A DNA stretch of 41,940 nt from Roseovarius litoreus (GTDB taxonomy: Bacteria > Pseudomonadota > Alphaproteobacteria > Rhodobacterales > Rhodobacteraceae): the NCBI RefSeq assembly GCF_900142765.1, contig NZ_FRCB01000014.1:1-41940 (forward strand), written 5' to 3'. The position numbers were made by a program, and so were the translations under genes. Shown here piece by piece: positions 7,827 to 16,059 of this stretch (position 1 is its first letter; each line of letters opens with the position of its first letter). Below the pieces are notes generated by a model. It was not told where the DNA came from and did not search any database. It saw only the letters and a program-made list of their open reading frames with translations.

Positions 7827-7855
7827 GGCATATTCCAAGCTGCGGCAAGGGTCAA
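7827..7855 (-). promoter_or_regulatory. candidate promoter of tRNA-Gly
   Basis: On the minus strand TTGACC (7850-7855, 5 of 6) is followed after 17 bp by TATGCC (7827-7832). Transcription would start at about 7820, some 7 bases before the mature tRNA 5' end, which is a good fit for a stable RNA gene. Confidence 0.5.
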
Positions 7856-7929
7856 GCAGTCGAGATCAATTCACGGATCCGACCCGGCGCAGACGCGCGC
7901 AGACCGGGCCGCTTGGCGCCGCTTTCGCG
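7856..7929. other. non-coding spacer between tRNA-Gly promoter and terminator
   Basis: No gene or clear signal was seen apart from GC-rich short repeats (GCGCAGACGCGCGCAGAC). Confidence 0.3.
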
Positions 7930-7958
7930 AAAAAAGGGCCGGCTCGAGTAAGCCGGCC
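7930..7958 (-). terminator. rho-independent terminator (minus strand)
   Basis: Perfect 8-bp arms GGCCGGCT/AGCCGGCC around the loop CGAGTA, followed on the minus strand by CCCTTTTTT. It is a strong terminator that lies 120 bp upstream of tRNA-Gly, and it would end either the candidate small RNA or read-through from the glutathione S-transferase gene. Confidence 0.8.
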
Positions 7959-7993
7959 AGTCTAACAGGGAGGTAGGAGGCATGCGCCCCCTA
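7930..7993 (-). ncRNA. candidate small RNA with anti-Shine-Dalgarno-like stretch
   Basis: On the minus strand a TATACA box (8000-8005) could start a transcript at about 7993. The roughly 64-base RNA would have a first hairpin GGGGGC-GCAT-GCCTCC (with one G-U pair), a single-stranded linker with ACCTCCCTG, and a strong terminator hairpin with a U tract ending at 7930. Pyrimidine CCTCC stretches complementary to ribosome binding sites are the hallmark of the CcsR/cuckoo-type small RNAs described in Rhodobacter and other alphaproteobacteria. No convincing -35 box was found, so this is inferred from structure alone. The terminator needs a transcript upstream of it, and no gene lies there. Confidence 0.4.
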
Positions 7994-8117
7994 AGCCTAT
8001 GTATAGCACATTTGCCGCTAAACGTGTGTGCCCGGCAAAAATCCCTGCCGACATGTGCCCTTGCTGCATCATGCAGGCATCTTGGCCGGGAAAGGAAAGA
8101 CTACAAAAGGCAAGACC

Positions 8118-8148
8118 AGCCGCGCGCGTGGCAATCACGCGCGCGGCT
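8118..8148 (-). terminator. hairpin downstream of the glutathione S-transferase gene
   Basis: A perfect 13-bp inverted repeat AGCCGCGCGCGTG/CACGCGCGCGGCT with a 5-base loop begins 11 bp after the gst stop. On the minus strand it is followed by GGTCTTGCCTTTTG, so the U tract is delayed and imperfect. It probably terminates gst transcription or protects its 3' end. Confidence 0.65.
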
Positions 8149-8159
8149 CTGGAAGGGCC

Positions 8160-8795
8160 TTACCCAAGATCCGGCTCCGTCGATCCGAAAGCGGCAACCT
8201 CCTGCATCGCGCTCCACCACTCGGAAACACCCGGAACGCTCAGAAGCGTCTCGGCATCCGGCGTCAGGGAGACATAGAACATGATGGGCGCAAGGAAGTA
8301 GTCGGCCAATGTCGGCTGATCGCTGGCAAGCCATTTGGCATCGCCCTTGTTGGCCATCAGCAGCGACAGCAGCGTCTTTGACTTCGCGATGCAATCAGCG
8401 CGCGCATCCTCGTTCTGGCCGCCGATGAAATCGGGAAACAGATGATATCCCGCAACCCCGACCAACGCGCCATAACCATAGGAATTGATCAGGCTGATGG
8501 CCTCATTCATCACCGCGCGGTGCCGGGGATCGGCCGGGATCAAGGCCGGTTCGGGGCGCGTCTCCTCGATATATCGGCAGATCGCATCCGTTTCGCGAAT
8601 CCGGATCCCGTCGATATCGAGCACCGGAACCTTGCCGAACGGATGGCGGGCCAGATGCTCGGGCTTGTGCGGCTCACCCGCCAGCACATTGATCTGATCC
8701 TGCTGGTACTCCATGCCCTTGTCGGCCAGAACCATCTTCACCGTACGCACATAAGTGGACCCGTCGAAACCGTATAATCTCGTCTCGTGTGCCAT
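8160..8795 (-). CDS. glutathione S-transferase family protein
   Basis: A 211-residue two-domain GST. The N-terminal thioredoxin-like domain shows LYGFDGSTYVRTVKMVLADKG, a KVPVLDIDG cis-proline segment (about 55-63) and the ETDAICRYIE glutathione-binding Glu/Thr pair (about 68-77). The C-terminal helical domain has the LADYFLAPIMFY N-capping/hydrophobic staple region. Members conjugate or reduce with glutathione; the specific class and substrate cannot be assigned. It is divergent from the quinone oxidoreductase gene, with 131 bp between the starts. Confidence 0.9.
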   Translation of the reverse strand: MAHETRLYGFDGSTYVRTVKMVLADKGMEYQQDQINVLAGEPHKPEHLARHPFGKVPVLDIDGIRIRETDAICRYIEETRPEPALIPADPRHRAVMNEAISLINSYGYGALVGVAGYHLFPDFIGGQNEDARADCIAKSKTLLSLLMANKGDAKWLASDQPTLADYFLAPIMFYVSLTPDAETLLSVPGVSEWWSAMQEVAAFGSTEPDLG

Positions 8796-8840
8796 GACAT
8801 CCTCCTGTGACTTTGCCGAGTGCCGATTGCGTTCAACACA

Positions 8841-8869
8841 TTGCCATTCGCGACATAGTGCACTTAACT
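8841..8869 (+). promoter_or_regulatory. candidate promoter of the quinone oxidoreductase gene
   Basis: TTGCCA (8841-8846) and TTAACT (8864-8869) are 17 bp apart, about 60 bp before the start codon. The palindrome AGTGCACT (8857-8864) lies in the spacer and overlaps the first base of the -10 box; it could be an operator. Confidence 0.4.
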
Positions 8870-8926
8870 CCGGCGGGAATGGCGGGACGATCTCCGCCGC
8901 ATCACCCCAAGGAAGAGAGAATACAT

Positions 8927-9901
8927 ATGTCGCGCAGCATTGTCATTGAACAGGCCGGTGGTCCGGAAAACCTGAAACTCGTCGAAACCGAGGTCGGCGC
9001 GCCCGGCCCCGGTGAAATCCGGATCGCGCACAAGGCCTGCGGCCTCAACTTCATCGACGTCTATCAGCGCACCGGTCTTTATCCGCTGACCTTGCCCCAT
9101 GCGCTCGGCATGGAAGCCGCCGGCATCGTCGAGGCCGTGGGCGAGGGGGTCACCCATCTCAAGCCGGGCGATCGCGCCGCCTATGCCGCGACACCGCCCG
9201 GCGCCTATTGCGATGCCCGTGTCATGCCCGCAGCACAGGTCTGCCCCCTGCCCGACGCGATCTCGTTCGAGGATGCCGCCGCGATCATGCTGCAGGGCAT
9301 GACCGTGGAATACCTCTTTCACCGTGTCTGGCCTCTGAAAGCCGGGGACAAGGTTCTGTTCCACGCCGCCGCCGGTGGCGTCGGTCTGATGGCCTGCCAA
9401 TGGGCGCGCTCCGAAGGGATCGAGCTGATCGGCACCGCGGGCACCGACGAGAAATGCCAGTTGGCACTCGAAAACGGCGCCACCTCCTGCATCAATTACC
9501 GCGATCAGGATTTCGTCGCCAAGGTCAAGGAACTCACCGATGGCAAAGGTGTCGATGTGGTGATGGACGGCGTGGGCAAGGACACGTTCACCGCGTCGCT
9601 TGATTGCCTCAAGCCGCTTGGCATGATGATGTCCTTCGGCAATGCCTCAGGTCCTGTCGAACCCGTCAGCCTGCTGACCCTTGCTGCCAAGGGCTCGCTC
9701 AAACTGACCCGCACCACCCTGTTCACCTTCCTCGCGGACCATGAGCGCTGTCAGGACATGGCCCGCCATCTGTTTTCCAAGGTCGAAAGCGGAGCGGTCA
9801 AGGTCAATATCGGTCAGACCTTCCCGCTGGAGCGGATCTCGGACGCGCATCGCGCCCTCGAAGGACGGCAGACAACCGGCTCGACGATCATCACGCTTTG
9901 A
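8927..9901 (+). CDS. NADPH:quinone oxidoreductase (zeta-crystallin-type, MDR family)
   Basis: A 324-residue zinc-free medium-chain reductase. The start at 8927 (MSRSIVIEQAGGPENL) has GGAAGAGAG 8 bases upstream; a longer reading from 8807 lacks family similarity in its extra residues. The N-terminal GroES-like domain contains KACGLNFIDVYQRTGLYP, and the Rossmann domain has the NADPH-binding AAAGGVGLMACQWA segment. These are typical of Qor, which reduces quinones by one or two electrons. Zinc-binding cysteines of alcohol dehydrogenases are absent. It precedes cysK by 120 bp on the same strand; both may belong to redox/sulfur maintenance. Confidence 0.92.
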   Translation: MSRSIVIEQAGGPENLKLVETEVGAPGPGEIRIAHKACGLNFIDVYQRTGLYPLTLPHALGMEAAGIVEAVGEGVTHLKPGDRAAYAATPPGAYCDARVMPAAQVCPLPDAISFEDAAAIMLQGMTVEYLFHRVWPLKAGDKVLFHAAAGGVGLMACQWARSEGIELIGTAGTDEKCQLALENGATSCINYRDQDFVAKVKELTDGKGVDVVMDGVGKDTFTASLDCLKPLGMMMSFGNASGPVEPVSLLTLAAKGSLKLTRTTLFTFLADHERCQDMARHLFSKVESGAVKVNIGQTFPLERISDAHRALEGRQTTGSTIITL

Positions 9902-9931
9902 CCGGGCGCAGCGCGGCGTGATCCATGTTAA

Positions 9932-9963
9932 GCTGCCGGTTCGCGGGTCTCGCGGACCGGCGG
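9932..9963 (+). other. strong hairpin between the quinone oxidoreductase gene and cysK
   Basis: GCTGCCGGTTCGCG pairs with CGCGGACCGGCGGC around GGTC, with one G-U and one mismatch. No U tract follows, so it may be a partial (rho-type) terminator or an mRNA-stabilising structure. Confidence 0.3.
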
Positions 9964-10021
9964 CATCGCATTGCCGCACCGCCTGCCACGGCTACATTTT
10001 TGCGAAGGGGAGAGACATACC

Positions 10022-11098
10022 ATGACGATCAGACGCACCGAAGGACGGGGGCAGCGCTATGACAGCATTCTGGACACCGTGGGAAACACGCCCGTCATCC
10101 GCATCAACCGCATCGCACCGAAAAACGTCACCGTCTACGTCAAGTTCGAAGCCTTCAATCCCGCAGGCTCCGTCAAGGACAGGCTGGCGCTGAACATCAT
10201 CGAGGCCGCCGAGGCCGATGGCCGCCTCAAACCCGGTCAGACCGTGGTCGAGGCGACATCGGGCAATACCGGCATCGGGCTTGCCATGGTCTGCGCCGCC
10301 AAAGGCTATCCTCTGGTGGTCACAATGGCAGAAAGCTTTTCGGTCGAGCGCCGCAAGTTGATGCGGTTTCTGGGCGCCAAGGTCGTGCTGACCCCCAAGG
10401 CGCTGAAGGGCTTCGGCATGTATTCCAAGGCCAAGGAACTGGCCGAGGAAAACGGCTGGTTCCTCGCCAGCCAATTCGAGACCCCCGACAACGCCGCGAT
10501 TCATGAGGCCACCACCGCCCGCGAGATCATCAACGATTTTCAGGGCGCGCGGCTCGATTACTGGATCACCGGCTATGGCACCGGCGGCACCGTGTCGGGC
10601 GTGTCGCGGGTTCTCAGACGCGAACGCCCCGAGACCAAGATCATCCTCAGCGAACCGGCCAATGCCGCGCTGATCGCCTCGGGCTATGTCAACACCCGCA
10701 ACGAGGCGCATCAGCCCACCGAAAGCCATCCCTCGTTCCAGCCGCATCCGATCCAGGGCTGGACGCCTGATTTCATCCCCTATGTCCTGCAAGAAGCGAT
10801 CGACAAGCAGAATTACGACTCGCTCGTCCCGGTCGCCGGTGCCGACGGCATCGCATGGTCCAAACGCCTTGCCGCCGAAGAAGGCATCTTTACCGGCATC
10901 TCGGGTGGCTCGACCTTCGCCGTGGCGATGGATCTGGCAAAGACCGCGCCCGACGGGTCGGTGATGCTGGTCATGCTGCCCGATACCGGCGAGCGGTATT
11001 TGTCGACGCCCCTTTTCGATGGCGTCATCGAAGAGATGTCCGACGAAGAATGGGAGATTTCGCGCTCTACCCCGACGGCACAGATGTCGTCCGACTGA
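10022..11098 (+). CDS. cysK: cysteine synthase A (O-acetylserine sulfhydrylase)
   Basis: A 358-residue PLP enzyme that makes L-cysteine from O-acetylserine and sulfide. The PLP lysine is Lys52 in NPAGSVKDR; the substrate loop EATSGNTGIGLA, the phosphate-binding GYGTGGTVSGVSR and the GISGGS segment are present. ATG 10022 is preferred because AAGGGGAG lies 10 bases upstream and family members start just before the DTVGNTP box. At 358 residues it is longer than E. coli CysK (about 320); the extra length is an insert around residues 220-260 (NTRNEAHQPTESHPSFQPHP) and a C-terminal tail, a form seen in Rhodobacterales. Confidence 0.93.
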   Translation: MTIRRTEGRGQRYDSILDTVGNTPVIRINRIAPKNVTVYVKFEAFNPAGSVKDRLALNIIEAAEADGRLKPGQTVVEATSGNTGIGLAMVCAAKGYPLVVTMAESFSVERRKLMRFLGAKVVLTPKALKGFGMYSKAKELAEENGWFLASQFETPDNAAIHEATTAREIINDFQGARLDYWITGYGTGGTVSGVSRVLRRERPETKIILSEPANAALIASGYVNTRNEAHQPTESHPSFQPHPIQGWTPDFIPYVLQEAIDKQNYDSLVPVAGADGIAWSKRLAAEEGIFTGISGGSTFAVAMDLAKTAPDGSVMLVMLPDTGERYLSTPLFDGVIEEMSDEEWEISRSTPTAQMSSD

Positions 11099-11153
11099 CG
11101 CCTTGTCCCGCTTGGGTCTCGCACTTGGTCGGGAAGTGGTCTAAAGTTCGGAA

Positions 11154-11948
11154 ATGGGTCACGCAGCTGACATCGTTGTTTTTTCCGATCTCGATGGAAC
11201 ATTGCTGGATCATCAGGATTATTCCTGGGGTCCGGCCCTGCCCGCCCTGAACCTTTTGCACGATCTGGGCGCCGGCCTCGTGCTGGCCACCAGCAAGACA
11301 GCCGCCGAGGTATGTGGCCTTCGTGACGCCATCGGATTTCCCGACTGGCCCGCCATCGTCGAAAATGGCGGCGGGCTGCTCGCCGGGGGGCAGACCGACA
11401 CGCCCGATGCAGGGATCTACCTTCAAATCCGCGCGGTCCTCGCCGATCTGCCGTCAGGGTTTCGCGGCTTCGGTGACATGACGACAACCGAGATCAGCCG
11501 CCTGACCGGGCTGCCCCCCGCCCAAGCCGCTCTGGCGCGCGACAGGCGGTTCAGCGAACCGGGGCTTTGGTCGGGCACCGAGCGGGATCTCCAGACCTTT
11601 CTCCATGCCGCGTCCGAGGCCGGATTGACCGCCCGTCGCGGTGGCCGGTTCCTGACCCTGTCCATGGGCGGCACCAAGGCCGACCGCATGGACGAGATCA
11701 TCGCCACCTGCAACCCGGCCCATACCATCGCCCTTGGCGATGCGCCCAATGATCTGGAAATGTTGCAGAAAGCCGATTTCGGCGTGATCGTGAACAACCC
11801 CGCCGCCCCCGCAATTCCCCCGCTCCCGGGCGAAGCGCGCGGTCGTATAAGGCGGACGCAAAAGCAAGGCCCCGAAGGCTGGGCGCAGGCCGTGATGGCA
11901 CTGCTGACCGAGTTGGGCAAGATCGGAGAGCGCAAGGCACATGGCTGA
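11154..11948 (+). CDS. gpgP: HAD-IIB phosphatase, glucosyl/mannosyl-3-phosphoglycerate phosphatase type
   Basis: A 264-residue HAD hydrolase with motif I VFSDLDGTLLD (nucleophile Asp about residue 12), motif II TSKTAAEV, and a C-terminal motif IV with ALGDAPNDLEML. The IVENGGGLL segment and overall arrangement are those of mannosyl-3-phosphoglycerate phosphatase (TIGR01486-type). Because it overlaps by 8 bp a glucosyl-3-phosphoglycerate synthase-like gene, it most likely removes phosphate from glucosyl-3-phosphoglycerate to yield glucosylglycerate, a compatible solute. Assignment to gluco rather than manno is inferred from the neighbours. No strong ribosome site is visible before ATG 11154. 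Confidence 0.8.
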   Translation: MGHAADIVVFSDLDGTLLDHQDYSWGPALPALNLLHDLGAGLVLATSKTAAEVCGLRDAIGFPDWPAIVENGGGLLAGGQTDTPDAGIYLQIRAVLADLPSGFRGFGDMTTTEISRLTGLPPAQAALARDRRFSEPGLWSGTERDLQTFLHAASEAGLTARRGGRFLTLSMGGTKADRMDEIIATCNPAHTIALGDAPNDLEMLQKADFGVIVNNPAAPAIPPLPGEARGRIRRTQKQGPEGWAQAVMALLTELGKIGERKAHG

Positions 11949-13161
11949 TTTTCACCAGAACGGCAGCATCACGACACTGCACAACCTGCGCACCCGTACG
12001 CTAGACGATCTGACTTATGAGCTGACCGCCTGCGCCGAGACGCGCAAGATATCCCTGATCCTGCCATGCCTTTACTCCGAACTCGAAGGCCCCGCCCTGC
12101 CCGCGATCCTCGATGAGCTGTGCACGGTGCCCTATCTGCACCGCATCATCATCGGGCTGGACAAGGCCGACGAAGCCCAGTTTCGCCACGCGCAGACATT
12201 TTTCAGCCGCCTGCCGCAAAAGCATATGGTGATCTGGAACGACAGCCCCCGGATGCTCGCGCTCGGCCAGCGTCTCGATGCGCTTGGCCTTGCGCCGCAA
12301 GAGGCCGGCAAGGGCAAGAATGTCTGGGGCTGCATGGGCTACCTGATCGCCTGCGCGGACAGTGCGATCATGGCGATCCATGATTGCGATATCCTGACCT
12401 ATAACCGCGAGATGCTGGCCCGGCTGGTCTATCCTGTGGCGCAACCGTCCTTTCCCTATCAGATGGCCAAGGGGTTCTATCCCCGCATCGACGGGCAGAA
12501 ACTGAATGGCCGGGTGACACGGCTTCTGGTCAGCCCACTCCTGATCGCGCTCAAGAAGGTGGTGGGGGACCGCGATTACCTCGATTACCTGCGCAGCTTC
12601 CGCTATCCGCTGTCGGGCGAATTCGCGATGCGCACCTCGACCTTGCCCGATCTTCGCATCCCTTCAGATTGGGGTCTGGAAATCGGGGTGCTGTCAGAGG
12701 CGTGGCGCAACCTTGCACCGCAATCGGTCTGTCAGGTGGACATATCCGACGCCTATGACCACAAGCATCAGGAGCTGTCTCCCGAAGACGCCAATCGCGG
12801 CCTCAGCCGGATGTCCACGGATATCTGCAAGGCGATCTTCCGCAAACTGGCCTCGGACGGCACGGTGTTCACGCCCAATCTCTTCCGCACGCTCAAGGCG
12901 ACCTATTACCGTCAGGCGCTCGACCTGCTGGAATGCTATTACAACGACGCCAAGATGAACGGCCTGTCTCTGGACCGTCACAAGGAAGAGAAATCGGTCG
13001 AACTTTTTGCCGAGAACATCATCCGCGCGGGTCAGATCTTTCTGGAAAACCCACATGAAAGCCCCTTCATCCCGACATGGAACAGGGTCCATTCCGCCGA
13101 TCCCGATTTCCTGTCCGACCTGCTGCGCGCCGCCGCCGACGACGCGCAGGATTACCGCTGA
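11941..13161 (+). CDS. gpgS: glucosyl-3-phosphoglycerate synthase-like glycosyltransferase
   Basis: A 406-residue GT-A fold glycosyltransferase. The nucleotide-sugar site shows ISLILPCLYSELEGPALPAIL near residues 38-58, and the metal-binding DxD motif is in IMAIHDCDILTY (about 142-153). The length and the GYLIACADS and YPLSGEFAMR segments fit GpgS (GT81/GT2 clan), which moves glucose from an NDP-sugar to 3-phosphoglycerate. Overlap with the upstream phosphatase (ATGGCTGA) shows coupling. It faces a GH13 phosphorylase with 9 bp between the stops. A mannosyl-3-phosphoglycerate synthase role is the main alternative. Confidence 0.78.
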   Translation: MADFHQNGSITTLHNLRTRTLDDLTYELTACAETRKISLILPCLYSELEGPALPAILDELCTVPYLHRIIIGLDKADEAQFRHAQTFFSRLPQKHMVIWNDSPRMLALGQRLDALGLAPQEAGKGKNVWGCMGYLIACADSAIMAIHDCDILTYNREMLARLVYPVAQPSFPYQMAKGFYPRIDGQKLNGRVTRLLVSPLLIALKKVVGDRDYLDYLRSFRYPLSGEFAMRTSTLPDLRIPSDWGLEIGVLSEAWRNLAPQSVCQVDISDAYDHKHQELSPEDANRGLSRMSTDICKAIFRKLASDGTVFTPNLFRTLKATYYRQALDLLECYYNDAKMNGLSLDRHKEEKSVELFAENIIRAGQIFLENPHESPFIPTWNRVHSADPDFLSDLLRAAADDAQDYR

Positions 13162-13170
13162 ACGCCACCC

Positions 13171-14916
13171 TCAGGCGCGGTTGGTGATCCACCGGCACTG
13201 ATAGGGCGCAAACACGATCTCGGGTCCGGCCAGCGCGATCCGGTCCCCACTCAGGATATCCGTCCAGGTATCGTCCTCGATCAGGTTGATCGTGGACGGG
13301 CTGACCGCAACCGGCTGGTTGCTCACGTTGTGAATGGCAAAGATCGACTGGTTGCGATCAAGACTCTGACGCCACACCCCGAACAGCCGCTCATCCAGCG
13401 TCAGCGTGAACTGCGTGGCATTGGGATGGAACGCCGGTTGCCGCGACCGCAGCCGCAACCTCTCGGACATCCCCCGCATCACCTTGGACTGATCCGATGC
13501 CGGATCGCGCAGCAACTCGAGCAGCTCGGGATAATGCCAGCGATGCCGGTTGATCGCCCGGTTCATCCCGCGCCTCTCGACCGCCTCGTGATCGTTGCGG
13601 GTGGCCAGCAGCGAATGGATATAGAACGCCGGGATCCCCTCCAGCGACATCACGATAGTCTGTGAACACAGGAAACGGTCGATATGATGCCCGTCCTCGC
13701 CCTCGAAGGTGCGGCGCAAGGCATCGAACAACGCACAGTTCAGCTCGTAAGGCTCCTCGTGCCCATCCGGCAGCGCCCGCATCGACACGCGCCCGCCCGC
13801 CGCCTGCACCGTCTGGATCATCCGATCCTTTTCCTCGGCCGGCAAAACCCCTTCGGCGGGCCGCATCCCCACCCCGTCATGGCTGGCCGTGAAATTCAGA
13901 TAGGCGCATCCCAGCTGCGCCGGCGGCATCGCCGATTGCCAGCGATGCAGATACCGCGCGCTCCCCGATTGCAGCGCATGCAGGATCAGCGGCGGCAGCG
14001 GAAAATTATAAACCGCATGCGCCTCGTTGCGGTTGCCGAAATAGCTCAGGTTCTCGGTGCGCGGCACGTTGGTTTCAGTCAGCAGCACGACCGTTTCGAC
14101 CGCATGATCGCACAGCAGCCGCAAAAGCTGCACGATGGCGTGGGTCTGTGGCAGATGAATGCAGGGCGTGCCCGGCTCTTTCCACAAAAACGCCACCGCA
14201 TCGAGCCTGAGGATCCGCACGCCCTTGTCGATATGCAGCCGGATGATCCGCAGCATTTCCACAAGCACCTCGGGATTGGCGAAATTCAGATCGACCTGAT
14301 CGTGGCTGAAGGTGCACCAGACATGGCGATCGCCAGTGCGGGTCTCGATCTTCTGCAGCAGCGGGGTCGTCCTCGGGCGCACCACCATCGAGAGATCATC
14401 GGCCGGATCTCCTTCAAAGAAGAACCGGTCATAGGGCGCCTGCCCCTGCCGATAGGCGTTGAACCACGCCCCCTGGCTCGAGACATGGTTGAGCACCAGA
14501 TCCGACATCAAATGAAACCGCGCGGCGATCCGTTCGATATCCGCCCAATCGCCAAGCTGCGAATTGACCGCCCGGTAATCGGTGACGGCAAACCCGTCAT
14601 CCGAACTGAACGGAAAGAACGGCAGGATATGCACGCAATTGACCACGCCATCCAGATGATTGACCAGAAAATCCTGCAAAAGGTCCAATGGCTTGTGCTG
14701 ACCGTCCCGGATCGTGTCGCCATAGGTGATGAGAACCGCATCCCGTTCCGACCACAAGCCGTTGCTCGGCGCGCGGGCGCGCCTGCGGCGCTGCGTACCC
14801 TCCGGCCAGAACGCCGTGATGATGGCATCCGCCAGCGCCCTGCTGTCTTCGCGCGGATAGATCGCACGAAGAAGCTCGTGCAGGCGTGCGTTGAACAATC
14901 TGGACGTCTGGATCAC
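13171..14916 (-). CDS. GH13 sucrose-phosphorylase-type enzyme, probable glucosylglycerate phosphorylase
   Basis: A 581-residue GH13 (subfamily 18-like) enzyme. With the GTG start at 14916, the catalytic nucleophile is Asp239 in RILRLDAVAF, the acid/base is Glu281 in VLLTETNVP, and the third carboxylate is Asp347 in NFTASHDGVGM. The DLVLNHVSSQG and LPFFPFSSDDGF segments are typical of sucrose phosphorylase relatives. This start is preferred over TTG 14955 because AGGAG lies 10 bases upstream and the longer reading lacks a ribosome site. Known GH13_18 enzymes include glucosylglycerate phosphorylase (YcjM type), and the facing gpgP-gpgS genes favour that function; sucrose or glucosylglycerol phosphorylase remain possible. 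Confidence 0.75.
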   Translation of the reverse strand: MIQTSRLFNARLHELLRAIYPREDSRALADAIITAFWPEGTQRRRRARAPSNGLWSERDAVLITYGDTIRDGQHKPLDLLQDFLVNHLDGVVNCVHILPFFPFSSDDGFAVTDYRAVNSQLGDWADIERIAARFHLMSDLVLNHVSSQGAWFNAYRQGQAPYDRFFFEGDPADDLSMVVRPRTTPLLQKIETRTGDRHVWCTFSHDQVDLNFANPEVLVEMLRIIRLHIDKGVRILRLDAVAFLWKEPGTPCIHLPQTHAIVQLLRLLCDHAVETVVLLTETNVPRTENLSYFGNRNEAHAVYNFPLPPLILHALQSGSARYLHRWQSAMPPAQLGCAYLNFTASHDGVGMRPAEGVLPAEEKDRMIQTVQAAGGRVSMRALPDGHEEPYELNCALFDALRRTFEGEDGHHIDRFLCSQTIVMSLEGIPAFYIHSLLATRNDHEAVERRGMNRAINRHRWHYPELLELLRDPASDQSKVMRGMSERLRLRSRQPAFHPNATQFTLTLDERLFGVWRQSLDRNQSIFAIHNVSNQPVAVSPSTINLIEDDTWTDILSGDRIALAGPEIVFAPYQCRWITNRA

Positions 14917-15103
14917 CCGGACATGGCTCCTGCTGCGTGTCGCCTTCTGCCTCAAGTGTTAGAACACCAGCCGGCCGGGGTCCATCTCAAGCGCCGGGAT
15001 TGGGCCACAACTCCTGATTTCTGTTCATTTTTTGCCCACACCACCCGCTTCCATGCTGCGGCCTGCGCCGATCTGCAAGCGCAGCGGCACGTCACAACAA
15101 CGA

Positions 15104-15132
15104 TTGATGTGCCCTCGGGACAGAGTTACGCT
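15104..15132 (+). promoter_or_regulatory. candidate promoter of the molybdenum hydroxylase operon
   Basis: TTGATG (15104-15109) and TACGCT (15127-15132) are 17 bp apart, 63 bp before the chosen start at 15196. The surrounding region (14917-15195) separates divergent genes and shows no other clear signal. Confidence 0.3.
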
Positions 15133-15195
15133 TGGGCGGCATAACGAGTGACCCGTTTGATGCGCGCGCCCCAAAACGACCTCTGGAACCGGCCC

Positions 15196-16059
15196 ATGCA
15201 ATACCTGTCTCCCACCACCATTGACGACGCCATACGCCTGCTCTCGTCCCAAAGCGGAGACTGCAAGGTGCTCGCCGGCGGCACCGACCTGCTGGTCAGG
15301 ATGCGCTCGGGCTTTGCCGAACCGGACAGCATTCTCGACATCAAGCGCATCGACGAGCTGCGCCGCATCTCCCGCGATGCGGGCGGCTGGCGCATCGGCG
15401 CTGCCGTGTCCGGGGCCGAAATGGGCGAACATGCCGATCTTGTCGCCGACTGGCCCGGCGTGGTCGAAGCGGTGAACCTGATCGGCTCCACCCAGATACA
15501 GGGCCGCGCGACGATGGCGGGCAACCTGTGCAACGCCTCGCCCGCAGCCGACAGCGTACCCGCGATGATCGCCGCAGGCGCCGTGGCGCGGATCGCGGGG
15601 CAAGACGGCCTGCGCGACATCCCGGTGGCCGATGTTCCAACCGGGCCGGGCAAGACATGCCTGTCCCCCGGAGAATTCGTCACCTCGATCTGGCTGCCGT
15701 CCCGCCCCGAGCGGTCCGGCGACGCCTATCTGCGATTCATCCCGCGGACCGAGATGGACATCGCCGTGGTGGGCTGTGCCGTGGCGCTGACGCTGGACGC
15801 GGGCGGCACCTGCACGGCAGCGCGCGTGTCGCTCGGGGCCGTGGCCCCCACGGCCATTCTGGTTGACGCCGCCGCCGACACCCTGATCGGCACGACGGTT
15901 GACGACACCGCACTCGACGCTCTGGCGCGCGCCTGTTCAGACGCGGCCAGGCCCATCGCCGACAAGCGCGGCACCGTGGAATTCCGCGTCCATGTGGCCG
16001 GAGTTCTGGCAAAACGCGCCGCGATCATCGCAAAGACCCGCGCCGGAGGTGCATCATGA
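15196..16059 (+). CDS. molybdenum hydroxylase, FAD-binding medium subunit (CoxM/XdhB-like)
   Basis: A 287-residue flavoprotein subunit of the xanthine dehydrogenase/CO dehydrogenase family. The FAD diphosphate loop is in KVLAGGTDLLVRMRSG and the second FAD segment is IGSTQIQGRATMAGNLCNASPAAD. Start at ATG 15196 (MQYLSPTTIDDAIRLL) is chosen because family members begin this way; readings from 15148 or 15160 add residues with no similarity, though no strong ribosome site decides it. It overlaps the iron-sulfur subunit gene by ATGA. Electrons would pass from the Mo site through 2Fe-2S clusters to this FAD. Confidence 0.9.
   Translation: MQYLSPTTIDDAIRLLSSQSGDCKVLAGGTDLLVRMRSGFAEPDSILDIKRIDELRRISRDAGGWRIGAAVSGAEMGEHADLVADWPGVVEAVNLIGSTQIQGRATMAGNLCNASPAADSVPAMIAAGAVARIAGQDGLRDIPVADVPTGPGKTCLSPGEFVTSIWLPSRPERSGDAYLRFIPRTEMDIAVVGCAVALTLDAGGTCTAARVSLGAVAPTAILVDAAADTLIGTTVDDTALDALARACSDAARPIADKRGTVEFRVHVAGVLAKRAAIIAKTRAGGAS

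Noticed and set aside
13684..15144. 486-codon frame on the plus strand opposite the GH13 gene
   Set aside because: Antisense shadow; the minus frame has all GH13 catalytic residues.
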